A DNA stretch of 34,909 nt, taken from positions 1-34,909 of the forward strand of contig CAMIVY010000030.1 of assembly GCA_946402275.1 (NCBI GenBank). The letters run 5' to 3'. Below the pieces are notes generated by a model. The model saw only the letters and a list, made by a program, of their open reading frames with translations, ran no database searches and had not been told where the DNA came from. The stretch is from an uncultured Prevotella sp. (lineage in GTDB: Bacteria; Bacteroidota; Bacteroidia; Bacteroidales; Bacteroidaceae). This document shows positions 26,962 through 34,653 of the stretch, in pieces. Within the stretch, counting starts at the first letter, position 1. Each line of letters opens with the position of its first letter. The translations under genes were made by a program, and so were the position numbers.

Positions 26962-28993
26962 ACGCTTTGTTATTTTTAAGTGAAACAAATATGCCGATGT
27001 ATAGGAAACGGTCGCGGGAAGGCATGACGGGATTAGCATTTGCGTCATAACGAAAGATATTAGTGCGACCGAAGATGTTGTTCAACGAGGTATAGACGAT
27101 GACCTTTGGACTTAACAGATAGGTGAGGTTCACATCTACACTGTTGTAATGTGGATTGGTGCCAGAAAGGAAGTGTCGTCCACTGGCGTATGATTCAGCG
27201 AGTCCGATGATAACTTTGCCAATGGCGTATTTAGCTGTCAGTCGCAGATTGTGACGAGAGACGTAATCGGGTGTCCGCACTTCGGTGTAGTTGAGATATA
27301 GCCGTTCGGAATCATTGAATGAATAGGAAAGTGAGGTAGTCAGATGTTTAACGAACGAATGATTCTCAACGAAGATATCCAAGCCTCGGCTTGTGCCGTA
27401 GCCATGTGGTTGATAAACGCCATCCTCCAACAAAGGTAAATGGTGATATTTCTTCCAATAAGGCTCGATGCGTAGGAGTGTGGCCTTTGTTTTATACTGC
27501 ATAGAGAATATGGTATGGTCGGCTGTGCTTTGACTGAAGTCACCTCGGCTTTGTGCTAAATAGTCATCAGCTGCAGTTTGACTGTAACGACCTGCCACCA
27601 AAGAGAATTGAAGATTCTTGTTGGGGATATAACTCAGTGTTGCCCTCGGCATCAGCAGCCAGTCTGTCTTCATCATCTCGGCTCTTGCTGACATGTTGAG
27701 AAATACGTGGGGAATGATGCGCCACTGGGCATCAATATGAGCGGCGAGGATGTTGTAGTCAAGTTGATAATGGTAGGCTTCGTATCTCAACGTACTATTG
27801 CGGATATAGTCCTCGATACCTGCTGATAGTTTCAAAACGTCGGAACAAACCTTGCGGACTTCAGCTTTTAGGTGGACTTCATTACGGAAATTATGATAAT
27901 GGTCGCCAACCATTCGCGCATCTTCAATATCGGTAAATACAGAAGAATTGGCGATACCCGCAAAGAGTGTGTAGCCGCGTCCTATCGAAGCTTGATGTGT
28001 GACGTTGGCATAGATATTATGCTCCTTCAATGAAAGGTTGCGCCCATCGATATGCTGTCCGACTGATGTCAAATCATAGCCGACGTATGACTTCAACACA
28101 CTCGAAGTGCTGAACTCTTTCTTACATTGTGCTTCGCCTGATAGCTTACGATAAGGACGAGTAAATTCCTGTCGTTGCGTGAACAACTGATCATATAGTC
28201 CCATGCTGGTCAGTGCTGCATTGAACGACAGGCTACTGTTCTTATACGCCTTAGTGCCACCGATGTTCCAGTCAACCAAGGATGCGCTTACGCCGAATTT
28301 GTCGCTTGTAGCAGCATCAGTAGTTTCCATGGGGAGTACGGATGAAAGAGCCTGGCCGTATTCACCACCATAGCCACCCAACGAGAAATTGATGCCTTTG
28401 AACAGAAACGGCGAGAAGCGACCACGAACGGCTGTGTTCTCCGTGTTAGTGCTATAAGGCACGAGGACGTGCATCCCATTCACGAACGTCTGGCACTCGT
28501 CGCTATCGCCGCCACGTACATATAGTTTTCCGTTCTCGCCAACCTTCTGTGTACCAGGCAGTGTCTGTAGTGCCGCAACGATGTCGCCACACGAGTTGCC
28601 TGCCATCACCACATCCAGCGCATCCATCGTCTTGAAGTTATCATTCTTGCCAAAGCTGAAAGTGCTGGCTGTGACGACCACTTCATTGATGGTGGTGGCC
28701 TGTTCGTTCATCCGTATGGTTAGATTGTGCATGAGGCTGATGTCGGCTGTCAACGTATACTCCTCATAACCGATAAAGGTGGTTTTGAGGGTTGCTTCAC
28801 CCGTTTGGGAGGTTGTAAACGAGAATCGTCCAAGTGAGTCGGTGAGGCATCCGTCAATCGTACCTAATATAAATATGTTGGCACTGGTGAGCGGTTCGCG
28901 TCCGTCGGTAACAACGCCCGAGATGGTGGTCTGTGCAGCCAGATTGCAGACTGTCAACAGCATTAAAACGATATGTGCAATTCGATGTTTCAT
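26942..28993 (-). CDS. TonB-dependent outer-membrane receptor
   Basis: A 683-aa TonB-dependent receptor. Signal peptide KHRIAHIVLMLLTVCNLAAQ; carboxypeptidase-regulatory-like domain about 25-105 (TTISGVVTDGREPLTSANIF); plug about 115-215 (INEVVVTAS, LYVRGGDSDECQTFVNGMHV); then the beta-barrel, ending in an aromatic-rich C-terminus. It lacks a SusD partner and is small for a SusC, so it is probably a peptide, siderophore or small-molecule receptor. Start MKHRIAHIV is chosen over an upstream ATG because the promoter's -7 box ends 5 bases before it. It heads a receptor-TPR-CPBP operon facing away from the LytTR gene. Confidence 0.9.
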   Translation of the reverse strand: MKHRIAHIVLMLLTVCNLAAQTTISGVVTDGREPLTSANIFILGTIDGCLTDSLGRFSFTTSQTGEATLKTTFIGYEEYTLTADISLMHNLTIRMNEQATTINEVVVTASTFSFGKNDNFKTMDALDVVMAGNSCGDIVAALQTLPGTQKVGENGKLYVRGGDSDECQTFVNGMHVLVPYSTNTENTAVRGRFSPFLFKGINFSLGGYGGEYGQALSSVLPMETTDAATSDKFGVSASLVDWNIGGTKAYKNSSLSFNAALTSMGLYDQLFTQRQEFTRPYRKLSGEAQCKKEFSTSSVLKSYVGYDLTSVGQHIDGRNLSLKEHNIYANVTHQASIGRGYTLFAGIANSSVFTDIEDARMVGDHYHNFRNEVHLKAEVRKVCSDVLKLSAGIEDYIRNSTLRYEAYHYQLDYNILAAHIDAQWRIIPHVFLNMSARAEMMKTDWLLMPRATLSYIPNKNLQFSLVAGRYSQTAADDYLAQSRGDFSQSTADHTIFSMQYKTKATLLRIEPYWKKYHHLPLLEDGVYQPHGYGTSRGLDIFVENHSFVKHLTTSLSYSFNDSERLYLNYTEVRTPDYVSRHNLRLTAKYAIGKVIIGLAESYASGRHFLSGTNPHYNSVDVNLTYLLSPKVIVYTSLNNIFGRTNIFRYDANANPVMPSRDRFLYIGIFVSLKNNKAYDISNF

Positions 28994-28997
28994 GCCG

Positions 28998-29029
28998 CAA
29001 AGATACGACAAGAAACTGAAGCATCCAAA
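28998..29029 (-). promoter_or_regulatory. Promoter of the receptor operon, nearly leaderless
   Basis: On the minus strand: TTTG (29026-29029), 20-base spacer, TATCTTTG (28998-29005). The predicted start falls within a few bases of the ATG at 28993. Confidence 0.82.
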
Positions 29030-29060
29030 TATCTGTGATAGACAGCTAGAAACGCTGACG

Positions 29061-29110
29061 GAAAGCTAAGCCAAATGGCGAATGACTAAGTTTGCGGTCG
29101 AATGACTAAG
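29061..29110. promoter_or_regulatory. Direct repeats, candidate LytTR operator
   Basis: CGAATGACTAAG occurs at 29079-29090 and again at 29099-29110, 20 bp apart. A weaker copy GAAAGCTAAG lies another 20 bp away at 29061-29070. LytTR proteins typically bind two direct 9-bp repeats about one to two turns apart, and ATGACTAAG resembles the ACAGTTAAG class. They lie 50-80 bp upstream of the receptor promoter's -33 box. The last copy overlaps the LytTR stop codon. Confidence 0.55.
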
Positions 29111-29930
29111 CGATAAAAGACTTCAGCCGAGGCACATACGAACGAGATACGGGGATGCTGTTCGTACATGGTCCGAGTGTCAGTTGATAGCCGTTGGAGT
29201 TGCCTTTGGCAGAAGTGATATTGTTCACATTGACTACAAACGAGCGGTGGCATTGGAAGATATTCTCGTAGGCTTTCAATTCCTCAGTCACGGCAGTCAG
29301 CGTTGTGTGAATCTCCAAGTTTGTCGGTTTGCCGTCTATAAGATAGCAAACAGAAATATTGTTCTTCTGTGACTCAATATAAAGCAAGTTATTGATGGGG
29401 ATGCAGAGGTCATTCCCTCGAACATTTGTATCGTGGATAGTTATCGATATATCCTTTTGTTCTTCAGTCGTATTGCTTAGCAGCGCCTCCATCCTGTCTT
29501 TTAGACTTCGGTTATACTCAATGCCAATAGACAATGCGGTTATGATGATACCAATGAGCATCGTCCAATACAGGAACAGGAGGAAAATCTTAACAGTGAT
29601 AGGATAATGGATAACAAGGGAGAATAGAAAGAAATTGCAGATGGCGATGAAGAGTATCAGTCCAAGTACGGCACATCCATCATGCCAAATGCGCCAGGGC
29701 TTTATTCGTTGGTACAAACGCCTCAATATTACCCATCCGTATAGCGCATAGCAACAAGATGTGATAAGTCCGAATAAAGCGGCCGCCAAACATTTATTTC
29801 CACTATACATACTGAATCCGAACGGCTGCAACAGCCAGAATATCGCCCAGATGAAGACACCGTAAGCGAGGCTGTCTCTCAACCAGTGGCTGCTTTGTGA
29901 AAACGGATATTTCCGTGTAAGGAATGACAT
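29106..29930 (-). CDS. LytTR-family transcription regulator with membrane domain
   Basis: A 274-aa protein with four predicted membrane helices in residues about 20-137 (YGVFIWAIFWLLQPFGF, AALFGLITSCCYALYGWVI, VLGLILFIAICNFFLFSLVI, FLLFLYWTMLIGIIITALSI). A C-terminal LytTR DNA-binding domain (about 175-273) reads CIPINNLLYIESQKNNISVC, ENIFQCHRSFVVNVNNI and PVSRSYVPRLK. It would sense a signal at the inner membrane and bind direct-repeat DNA. The start MSFLTRK at 29930 is used because the upstream in-frame start at 29954 lies inside the -7 box. It is next to the receptor operon in the same orientation, with candidate operators between them. Confidence 0.88.
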   Translation of the reverse strand: MSFLTRKYPFSQSSHWLRDSLAYGVFIWAIFWLLQPFGFSMYSGNKCLAAALFGLITSCCYALYGWVILRRLYQRIKPWRIWHDGCAVLGLILFIAICNFFLFSLVIHYPITVKIFLLFLYWTMLIGIIITALSIGIEYNRSLKDRMEALLSNTTEEQKDISITIHDTNVRGNDLCIPINNLLYIESQKNNISVCYLIDGKPTNLEIHTTLTAVTEELKAYENIFQCHRSFVVNVNNITSAKGNSNGYQLTLGPCTNSIPVSRSYVPRLKSFIA

Positions 29931-29951
29931 AACTTTATACTTTTGTGGGTG

Positions 29952-29983
29952 CAAAGGTACAAATAATCATCGAGAACCACAAA
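29952..29983 (-). promoter_or_regulatory. Promoter of the LytTR gene
   Basis: On the minus strand: TTTG (29980-29983), 20-base spacer, TACCTTTG (29952-29959), 22 bases before the ATG at 29930. Confidence 0.8.
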
Positions 29984-30001
29984 GATAATTATTTTATATA
30001 G

Positions 30002-30227
30002 TGGGTAGAAAGCAAAAATTTCTGGGGAAAACAAAATAAGAAAGGAGGAACTATCTCCGGCTGGTCGAACGACAACTGCAAATGCTTCATCGACTTCTAC
30101 AAGGCCATTGACTTTCCCGCTTTCTGCCGCATCCAGAAGAAATACGCTCCCAATACCCCCCACAACACCTTCTTCCTCATCCTCTACGGAACGGGGAATG
30201 GGCGACAAGGACATGTACCGGTTGTCT
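30002..30227 (+). pseudogene. Remnant of an HTH regulator gene, copy 1
   Basis: An open stretch reads GWSNDNCKCFIDFYKAIDFP, then AFCRIQKKYAPNTPHNTFFL and ILY. At about 30188 a one-base insertion breaks the frame; in the next frame it continues MGDKDMYRL and diverges. The same segment is present at 32685-32867 in better condition. A stop codon lies just upstream of 30002, so the N-terminal part of the gene is gone. Confidence 0.65.
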
Positions 30228-30236
30228 GGTGAAGGA

Positions 30237-30271
30237 AAAAGAGGTGAAACCGCAATGGTCACACCTCTTTT
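30237..30271. terminator. Bidirectional hairpin terminator
   Basis: AAAAGAGGTG (30237-30246) and CACCTCTTTT (30262-30271) form a 10-bp stem with T-rich flanks on both strands. On the minus strand it would end the XRE gene transcript (stop at 30327). Confidence 0.75.
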
Positions 30272-30326
30272 ATTATAGATAGGATAGGGGGATTTCTCCT
30301 CGCTCTAGTTTTGACTTCGTCGAAAA

Positions 30327-30632
30327 TTAATACACAGGTTTCACCACTTCTACCCTCATTCCGAGGGCAGCAATGATACGATAGAATACACCAACACTGG
30401 GGATAATGACACCGTTTTCTATCTTTGATATGTATGACTTGGTGGTCTGTGTACGCTCAGCCAGTTCGCTTTGAGTCATCTTTGCCTCTTTGCGAGCATC
30501 CTGAAGTATCTGACCAGAATAGAACGAGTAGGCAGCCTCTTCGGCTCTTGCACGTTCGGGAGTACCTTCTTTGCCGAACTTGGCATCAAGAACGGCATCG
30601 TAGTCAACGATTTTGTGATTGTTTGTATCCAT
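30327..30632 (-). CDS. XRE-family helix-turn-helix protein (HigA-like)
   Basis: A 101-aa protein with a 40-residue N-terminal extension and a Cro/C1-type HTH (ARKEAKMTQSELAERTQTTK followed by SYISKIENGVIIPSVGVFYR). The layout resembles HigA-type antitoxins, where the toxin gene would normally lie just upstream. Upstream here is instead the AAA/DUF4143 ATPase gene, 101 bases away, and no RelE/HigB reading frame is present in the gap. It is either an orphan antitoxin or a regulator of the ATPase gene. Confidence 0.85.
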   Translation of the reverse strand: MDTNNHKIVDYDAVLDAKFGKEGTPERARAEEAAYSFYSGQILQDARKEAKMTQSELAERTQTTKSYISKIENGVIIPSVGVFYRIIAALGMRVEVVKPVY

Positions 30633-30733
30633 AGTTGTCGTTTTTATATTGTAATTAATGTGAATGCCATATCGAAATTGATCATCTGCCCGCTGTCAAC
30701 ATTCTTTTGCCATGCATCTTCGTTGTGACTATT

Positions 30734-31987
30734 TTACTCCATGCTTCCTTTGTCCATTAAGAAATCATAGACATCCATAAACATAATACCATCCTCGTTC
30801 TGATAACGAGGGCTATGATCACCCACAATTACTATTTTTTGGAATGAATCGTCAATTCTTTTGAGTGACTGCAATTCTTGTTCACGTTTCTCGTCATCAG
30901 GTATACTGAAAGCCGATTGGATATATAATCGCTTATATCCTTGATTGCCGACAAAGTCCACCTCAAGGGTTTTTCTTATTTTCTTACCTTCTTCGTCTTT
31001 GGTGTTCCAAATTACCTCACCCACATCAACAGCCATCCCACGGGAACGTAACTCGTTATAAATAGCGTTTTCCATTAAGTGTGTTTTCTCCACCTGACGG
31101 AAATTCAGAAGGGCGTTCCTAAGTCCCAAATCTTCAAAATAGAACTTGGACGGAGTGTCGATATAGCGTTTGCCTTTAATATCGTAACGCAAGGCACGTT
31201 CGATGATAAACGCATCTTGCAAATAATCGATATACACTTTTATGGTATCTTGACTTATTGTGCTCTTCTTAACCGAGTGAAACGTGTCTGCCAGTTTTCT
31301 TGGGTTGGTCAGCCCACCAACAGCTGAAGCTAAAGTTCGTATTAATTCTTCAAGATCGCTATCAAGCTTGATATCATAACGTTCCTTGATATCCTTGAGA
31401 TAAGTATGTTTGAAAAGACTTTTCAGATAAGCTACACGCTCCTTGTCAGAAGTCATCGTCACTACTTGTGGTAATCCGCCAAAGGTCATATATTTTACCC
31501 AAAGTTGTTCGATTGGTTCTTCTTGAAAAGCGCCTCGAAGTTCCTGAAAGGATAAGGGATGTACTCTTACTTCGAATCCACGACCACGAAACTCTGTAAT
31601 CACATCTTTAGAGAGAAACCGAGCATTTGAACCTGTCACATATATATCTGCATTTTCTACCTGAAGATATGAATTTAAAACGTCTTCAAACTCGCTTACC
31701 AGTTGCACTTCGTCAAGCAGTATATAGTGCATCTTGTCGTCTTGCAATCTACTATCAATATATTCAAGCAACTTGTCAGGATCTCTCAATGCCTTATTCC
31801 TGCGGTCTTCCAGATTTATTTTGATGATATGCTGTTCATCTACGCCCTCTGCTTTTAACGCATCCGAAAATAGGTTAAAGAGCAGGTACGATTTACCGCA
31901 TCTTCTCATACCAGTGACGACCTTGATCATTTTGTTATGCCTCAAGTCCAACAGTCTATTAAGCAATAATTCACGCTTTATCTCCAT
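30734..31987 (-). CDS. AAA ATPase with DUF4143 domain
   Basis: A 417-aa ATPase of the AAA_14/DUF4143 family. Walker A is GMRRCGKS (residues 26-33), Walker B is YILLDEVQL, and the sensor is VTGSNARFLS. The DUF4143 C-terminal domain has FYFEDLGLRNALLNFRQ, MENAIYNELRSRG and DFVGNQGYKRLYIQS; the last part is nuclease-like in fold but its catalytic residues are not obvious. These proteins are abundant in Bacteroidetes and their function is unsettled. The gene has its own promoter and may be co-transcribed with the XRE gene downstream. Confidence 0.9.
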   Translation of the reverse strand: MEIKRELLLNRLLDLRHNKMIKVVTGMRRCGKSYLLFNLFSDALKAEGVDEQHIIKINLEDRRNKALRDPDKLLEYIDSRLQDDKMHYILLDEVQLVSEFEDVLNSYLQVENADIYVTGSNARFLSKDVITEFRGRGFEVRVHPLSFQELRGAFQEEPIEQLWVKYMTFGGLPQVVTMTSDKERVAYLKSLFKHTYLKDIKERYDIKLDSDLEELIRTLASAVGGLTNPRKLADTFHSVKKSTISQDTIKVYIDYLQDAFIIERALRYDIKGKRYIDTPSKFYFEDLGLRNALLNFRQVEKTHLMENAIYNELRSRGMAVDVGEVIWNTKDEEGKKIRKTLEVDFVGNQGYKRLYIQSAFSIPDDEKREQELQSLKRIDDSFQKIVIVGDHSPRYQNEDGIMFMDVYDFLMDKGSME

Positions 31988-32029
31988 ATGGTTCTATATT
32001 TTTGCGTCTTTCCGCAATTTTATCGACTG

Positions 32030-32061
32030 CAAATTTAATTGTTTATCTTGAAATACACAAA
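32030..32061 (-). promoter_or_regulatory. Promoter of the AAA/DUF4143 gene
   Basis: On the minus strand: TTTG (32058-32061), 20-base spacer, TAAATTTG (32030-32037), 42 bases before the ATG. Confidence 0.8.
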
Positions 32062-32121
32062 TATTTCAATAGAAAATATCCATAAACACTAAAAATTGAG
32101 GAAGTGAAGAATTACGAATTG

Positions 32122-32153
32122 AAAAAGGAGCACCCGAACGGATGCTCCTTTTT
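32122..32153. terminator. Bidirectional Rho-independent terminator
   Basis: AAAAAGGAGCA and TGCTCCTTTTT form an 11-bp stem around CCCGAACGGA, with a T tract on each strand. On the minus strand it ends the fragment at 32199-32384. Confidence 0.88.
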
Positions 32154-32198
32154 GTATGGAAGGTAGTCAGCGGCAGAACCGCTGACCACACTTTTTTC

Positions 32199-32384
32199 TT
32201 AGTCCTCCCAGTTCTCTTGCGTCTTGCGGACGTAGGTCTTGTAGCGGATCTGGGCCATCTTCTGAGCCTCGGCGAAGAGCTCCTCGGCCTCGCGGATAGC
32301 CTTCAGGGTCTGAGCGTCAGACCGGGTGACTCTGATCTGTTCGCATGAATGAATCGAATAATGCGCATGAATGGATAGAATCAT
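32199..32384 (-). pseudogene. Gene fragment, hypothetical
   Basis: A 61-codon frame ending in a charged helix, RSDAQTLKAIREAEELFAEA then QKMAQIRYKTYVRKTQENWE, properly followed by a terminator. Its apparent N-terminus (MILSIHAHYSIHS) is encoded by the tandem repeat at 32344-32420, so the original 5' part seems lost or replaced. No family recognised. Confidence 0.35.
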
Positions 32385-32420
32385 GTATCATGAATGGATT
32401 GAATCATGTATCATGAACGG
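32344..32420. repeat. 23-bp degenerate tandem repeat
   Basis: Three units of 22-23 bp starting CATGAATG (32344, 32366, 32389) plus the start of a fourth at 32412 (CATGAACGG). Units two and three differ by one base. It overlaps the start of the fragment at 32199-32384. Confidence 0.8.
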
Positions 32421-32621
32421 AACGGCAAGAGATAAATGCCCGCTGTGACAGCGTGCTCGTTTGTATATTTCATTATTTAGAAGGGGAGGTGCACATGGTT
32501 AAATCGTGACATCTCCCTGTTTCGTCCCCGCACTGCGCCGCAGGGGAAAAACTTGCGAAATGTTTGGATGTTTCGGAAGAAGTTCGTATTTTTGCAGCCA
32601 GTACCGTGGTACATAAAAACA

Positions 32622-32647
32622 ACCCGCCAACTTTGATAGTGGCGGGT
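32622..32647 (-). terminator. Minus-strand Rho-independent terminator
   Basis: ACCCGCCA and TGGCGGGT form a perfect 8-bp stem with a 10-nt loop. On the minus strand it is followed by TGTTTTTATG. On the plus strand no T tract follows. It would stop transcripts coming from the hip operon and the Abi stub. The rest of the 32421-32684 interval holds no gene that I can support. Confidence 0.75.
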
Positions 32648-32684
32648 ATTCGGAAACTTGGTTACGTGCTTTGATAGCAGAGGC

Positions 32685-32867
32685 TTGACCTTCGCCGCCT
32701 TCAGCCGTCTCCAGAAGAAATATCAGCCCAAGACCGCCCACAACACCTTCTTCCTCATTCTCTATGAAATGGGTATGGGCGACAAGGACGTGCGCCGCAT
32801 CATGGGCATCACTCAAGAGGCCATCCGCTCCACAAGGCACAGAATTCAGCAGAATACAAAGAAGTGA
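32685..32867 (+). pseudogene. Remnant of an HTH regulator gene, copy 2
   Basis: A 60-codon C-terminal piece reads FSRLQKKYQPKTAHNTFFLI, continues LYEMGMGDKDVRRIMGITQE and ends AIRSTRHRIQQNTKK. The second half looks like a sigma-region-4/LuxR-like helix-turn-helix as found at the end of Bacteroidetes TPR regulators. The N-terminal part is missing and there is no start codon or promoter. It is homologous to the remnant at 30002-30227. Confidence 0.65.
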
Positions 32868-32876
32868 GAAATAAAG

Positions 32877-33062
32877 TTATTGCCATAGCGGCTCATTCTC
32901 CCATCCATGAGGGAAGCCCATTGCACTTGTATCAATGGATGGATAAGCGGAGAGCAAAGCATCAATCTTAGCCTTCATATCGTTGTTCGGCGAAATGATG
33001 TTGAGGAAATACTTGATGATGCAAAGATTGAAATAGATGCGGAGGGCATCGGTAGGCAGTGT
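32877..33062 (-). pseudogene. C-terminal stub of an Abi_2 family gene
   Basis: About 57 codons read DALRIYFNLCIIKYFLNIIS, then PNNDMKAKIDALLSAYPSID and end TSAMGFPHGWENEPLWQ. IKYFLNIISPNN and AMGFPxxWENEPLW are the hallmark end of Abi-family (AbiD/AbiF-type abortive phage infection) proteins, which are normally about 300 aa. The upstream part is replaced by the palindromic repeat at 33053-33090. In-frame upstream codons (MMIAVGTGSWITLP) come from that repeat. Confidence 0.75.
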
Positions 33063-33090
33063 AATCCAACTGCCTGTCCCCACGGCTATC
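33053..33090. repeat. REP-like palindromic element between hipT and the Abi stub
   Basis: GGCAGT (33055-33060) and ACTGCC (33069-33074) form a hairpin followed by TGTCCCCACGGC. The 18-bp TGCCTGTCCCCACGGCTA (33071-33088) recurs exactly at 34892-34909. Confidence 0.75.
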
Positions 33091-33106
33091 ATCATTTTTT
33101 TTAGAG

Positions 33107-34114
33107 TTATTCTGACTGTCGAATGAAACGTGTTTTCCGTTCCTCAATAACACGCTTGTATGTGCGTTTCATCTTGTCATTCAAGAAGGAGTGGTCGATG
33201 AGTGCGTATGTCTCTTGTGGAATCTCCATAAACATATCGAGCACGGAGGCAGCACGTTTCTTCGGCAATCCGATTCTTTCCGCGAATCGTTCAAAGTCCA
33301 GCCTACAGGGATGCAACGTCCTGTCATACACATCACTTTTCTCAATATCTGTCGAAAGCCCGTCCATCAGTCCCAGGTCGCTGCCACTTTGGATATGGAT
33401 GCAGGTGTTGATAAGATCGTATGCAGGAGCCAGGAAATACTCTCCGCTTTTGTTTATCAATGAAAAGTTCTTCATGTGGGCATCCTCGTTAGCAAACAGA
33501 TAATCAAACACTACCATCCGGAAGAACTGCTCCATCTGTGGCATCCATGCAGGCACGAACTGCCGGATGGCATCGGCTATCTGCGCATAGTTGCCATGGT
33601 ATTTGAAATTGCTGTCGCTGCCTTCCTCCGTCATCTGCAGAACGGTGGCAAAGTCCTCCTGCGAACTCTCTTTCACGCCGTTTATCACGTCAAAGCGCTT
33701 CGTGATATACACCGGCTGGCCACTGCTGCTGAAACACAGACCATTGCTGGCGGTGCGTATGCCATAGACCTGAGATGCTATCTGCATGGTCAGATGCTCG
33801 TTGGCAGGTATCTGCTTGCGGGTGGAGAGACTCAGGTTGAAAGGTGCTGGCTTCAGGATATAGGTGGCTTGTTCGCCTTTATGAGCCAGACGGATTTTCC
33901 CATCATCAATGATAGCAGAGAATTTCTCCTGAGCACCTGAGATTGACATATTGTTCATGTTCTCCATCGCCTGCTGCTGGTCGCGCTCGTTCTCGAAATC
34001 GATGTCAATAAACGGCGAAACCGCCACACCGTCAAACAATTCCTTGACGGCTTGGGGCGAATAGGCAGAAAAACCTGGTCGCAATGTCGATGGGCATACT
34101 TCTATCGTCTTCAT
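33107..34114 (-). CDS. hipT: HipT-like serine/threonine kinase toxin
   Basis: A 335-aa HipA-like kinase lacking the N-terminal subdomain, which is encoded separately by the gene just upstream. The Gly-rich loop is NMSISGAQEKFSA with Ser57 and Ser59, the SIS autophosphorylation motif described for E. coli HipT. Catalytic residues are NEDAHMKNFSL (Asp211, Lys215, Asn216) and APAYDLI (Asp233). HipT of HipBST phosphorylates tryptophanyl-tRNA synthetase. The target here is inferred, not shown. The start overlaps the hipS stop as ATGA. All key residues are present, so the toxin looks active. Confidence 0.88.
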   Translation of the reverse strand: MKTIEVCPSTLRPGFSAYSPQAVKELFDGVAVSPFIDIDFENERDQQQAMENMNNMSISGAQEKFSAIIDDGKIRLAHKGEQATYILKPAPFNLSLSTRKQIPANEHLTMQIASQVYGIRTASNGLCFSSSGQPVYITKRFDVINGVKESSQEDFATVLQMTEEGSDSNFKYHGNYAQIADAIRQFVPAWMPQMEQFFRMVVFDYLFANEDAHMKNFSLINKSGEYFLAPAYDLINTCIHIQSGSDLGLMDGLSTDIEKSDVYDRTLHPCRLDFERFAERIGLPKKRAASVLDMFMEIPQETYALIDHSFLNDKMKRTYKRVIEERKTRFIRQSE

Positions 34115-34437
34115 TCTTCTGGTCTTTTAAGTACAAACTTCCCGATGGCATCCATGCCGCAAATCATCTCCAGCATACCGAAAAAATCATTTTCGTCCAC
34201 TTTCCTTGCTCTGCACAATGCCCTACGGTTGGCACCTTCAGGCAACATATTAGTGAACACGGGGAAGATGCGCTCTGAGTGATACACCTTTTGGCTCTTG
34301 GGCAAGTTGACAGACACAGGAGGGGTGCTACCGTCGGCACGAAAAGCATCATCGTAGGTGAACTCATAGCTGCCCCTTGACAACTCAACGAGCTGCCCGG
34401 CATAGACTTCACCGTAATACACATTCACTTTTCTCAT
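34111..34437 (-). CDS. hipS: HipS-like protein (HipA N-terminal subdomain 1)
   Basis: A 108-aa protein matching the HipA N-terminal subdomain: KVNVYYGEVYAGQLVELSRG, FTYDDAFR, PVSVNLPKSQKVYHSE and FPVFTNMLPEGANR. In three-gene HipBST systems this small protein, not HipB, is the antitoxin that blocks HipT. The length is close to that of known HipS proteins. It lies 8 bases after the hipB stop and overlaps hipT by 4 bases. Confidence 0.87.
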   Translation of the reverse strand: MRKVNVYYGEVYAGQLVELSRGSYEFTYDDAFRADGSTPPVSVNLPKSQKVYHSERIFPVFTNMLPEGANRRALCRARKVDENDFFGMLEMICGMDAIGKFVLKRPEE

Positions 34438-34445
34438 GCTCTATG

Positions 34446-34649
34446 CTATTTAACGGTCTGTTTTACCTGCAATACCATTTCCATACCTACCACATCCAGT
34501 ATCTTCTGTAGTGTCTGTAACGACGGATTGCCCACGCCTCGCTCCAAATCCTTGACTGTAGAGATGCCTACACCAGAGTAATCCGAGAGATCTTGCTGCG
34601 AGATTCCCAGCAATGCCCTGCGCTCCTTAATCACTGTTCCTATATCCAT
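34446..34649 (-). CDS. hipB: HipB-like XRE-family regulator
   Basis: A 67-aa Cro/C1-type HTH protein: GTVIKERRALLGISQQDLSD then YSGVGISTVKDLERGVGNPS and a short beta tail (MEMVLQVKQTVK). The start MDIGTVIKERR at 34649 is used because the frame upstream of it crosses the promoter. It probably represses its own operon through the two palindromes at 34654 and 34715. It is the first gene of hipBST. Confidence 0.88.
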   Translation of the reverse strand: MDIGTVIKERRALLGISQQDLSDYSGVGISTVKDLERGVGNPSLQTLQKILDVVGMEMVLQVKQTVK

Positions 34650-34653
34650 CAGC

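Noticed and set aside
30644..30733. Possible toxin gene upstream of the XRE gene
   Set aside because: The frame directly after the ATPase stop is open for about 28 codons but has no start codon at its beginning and no RelE/HigB similarity.
32658..32867. Complete 69-aa gene starting at 32658
   Set aside because: The start would be a TTG in sequence unrelated to the family. Only the part from 32685 matches the other copy, so it is called a remnant.
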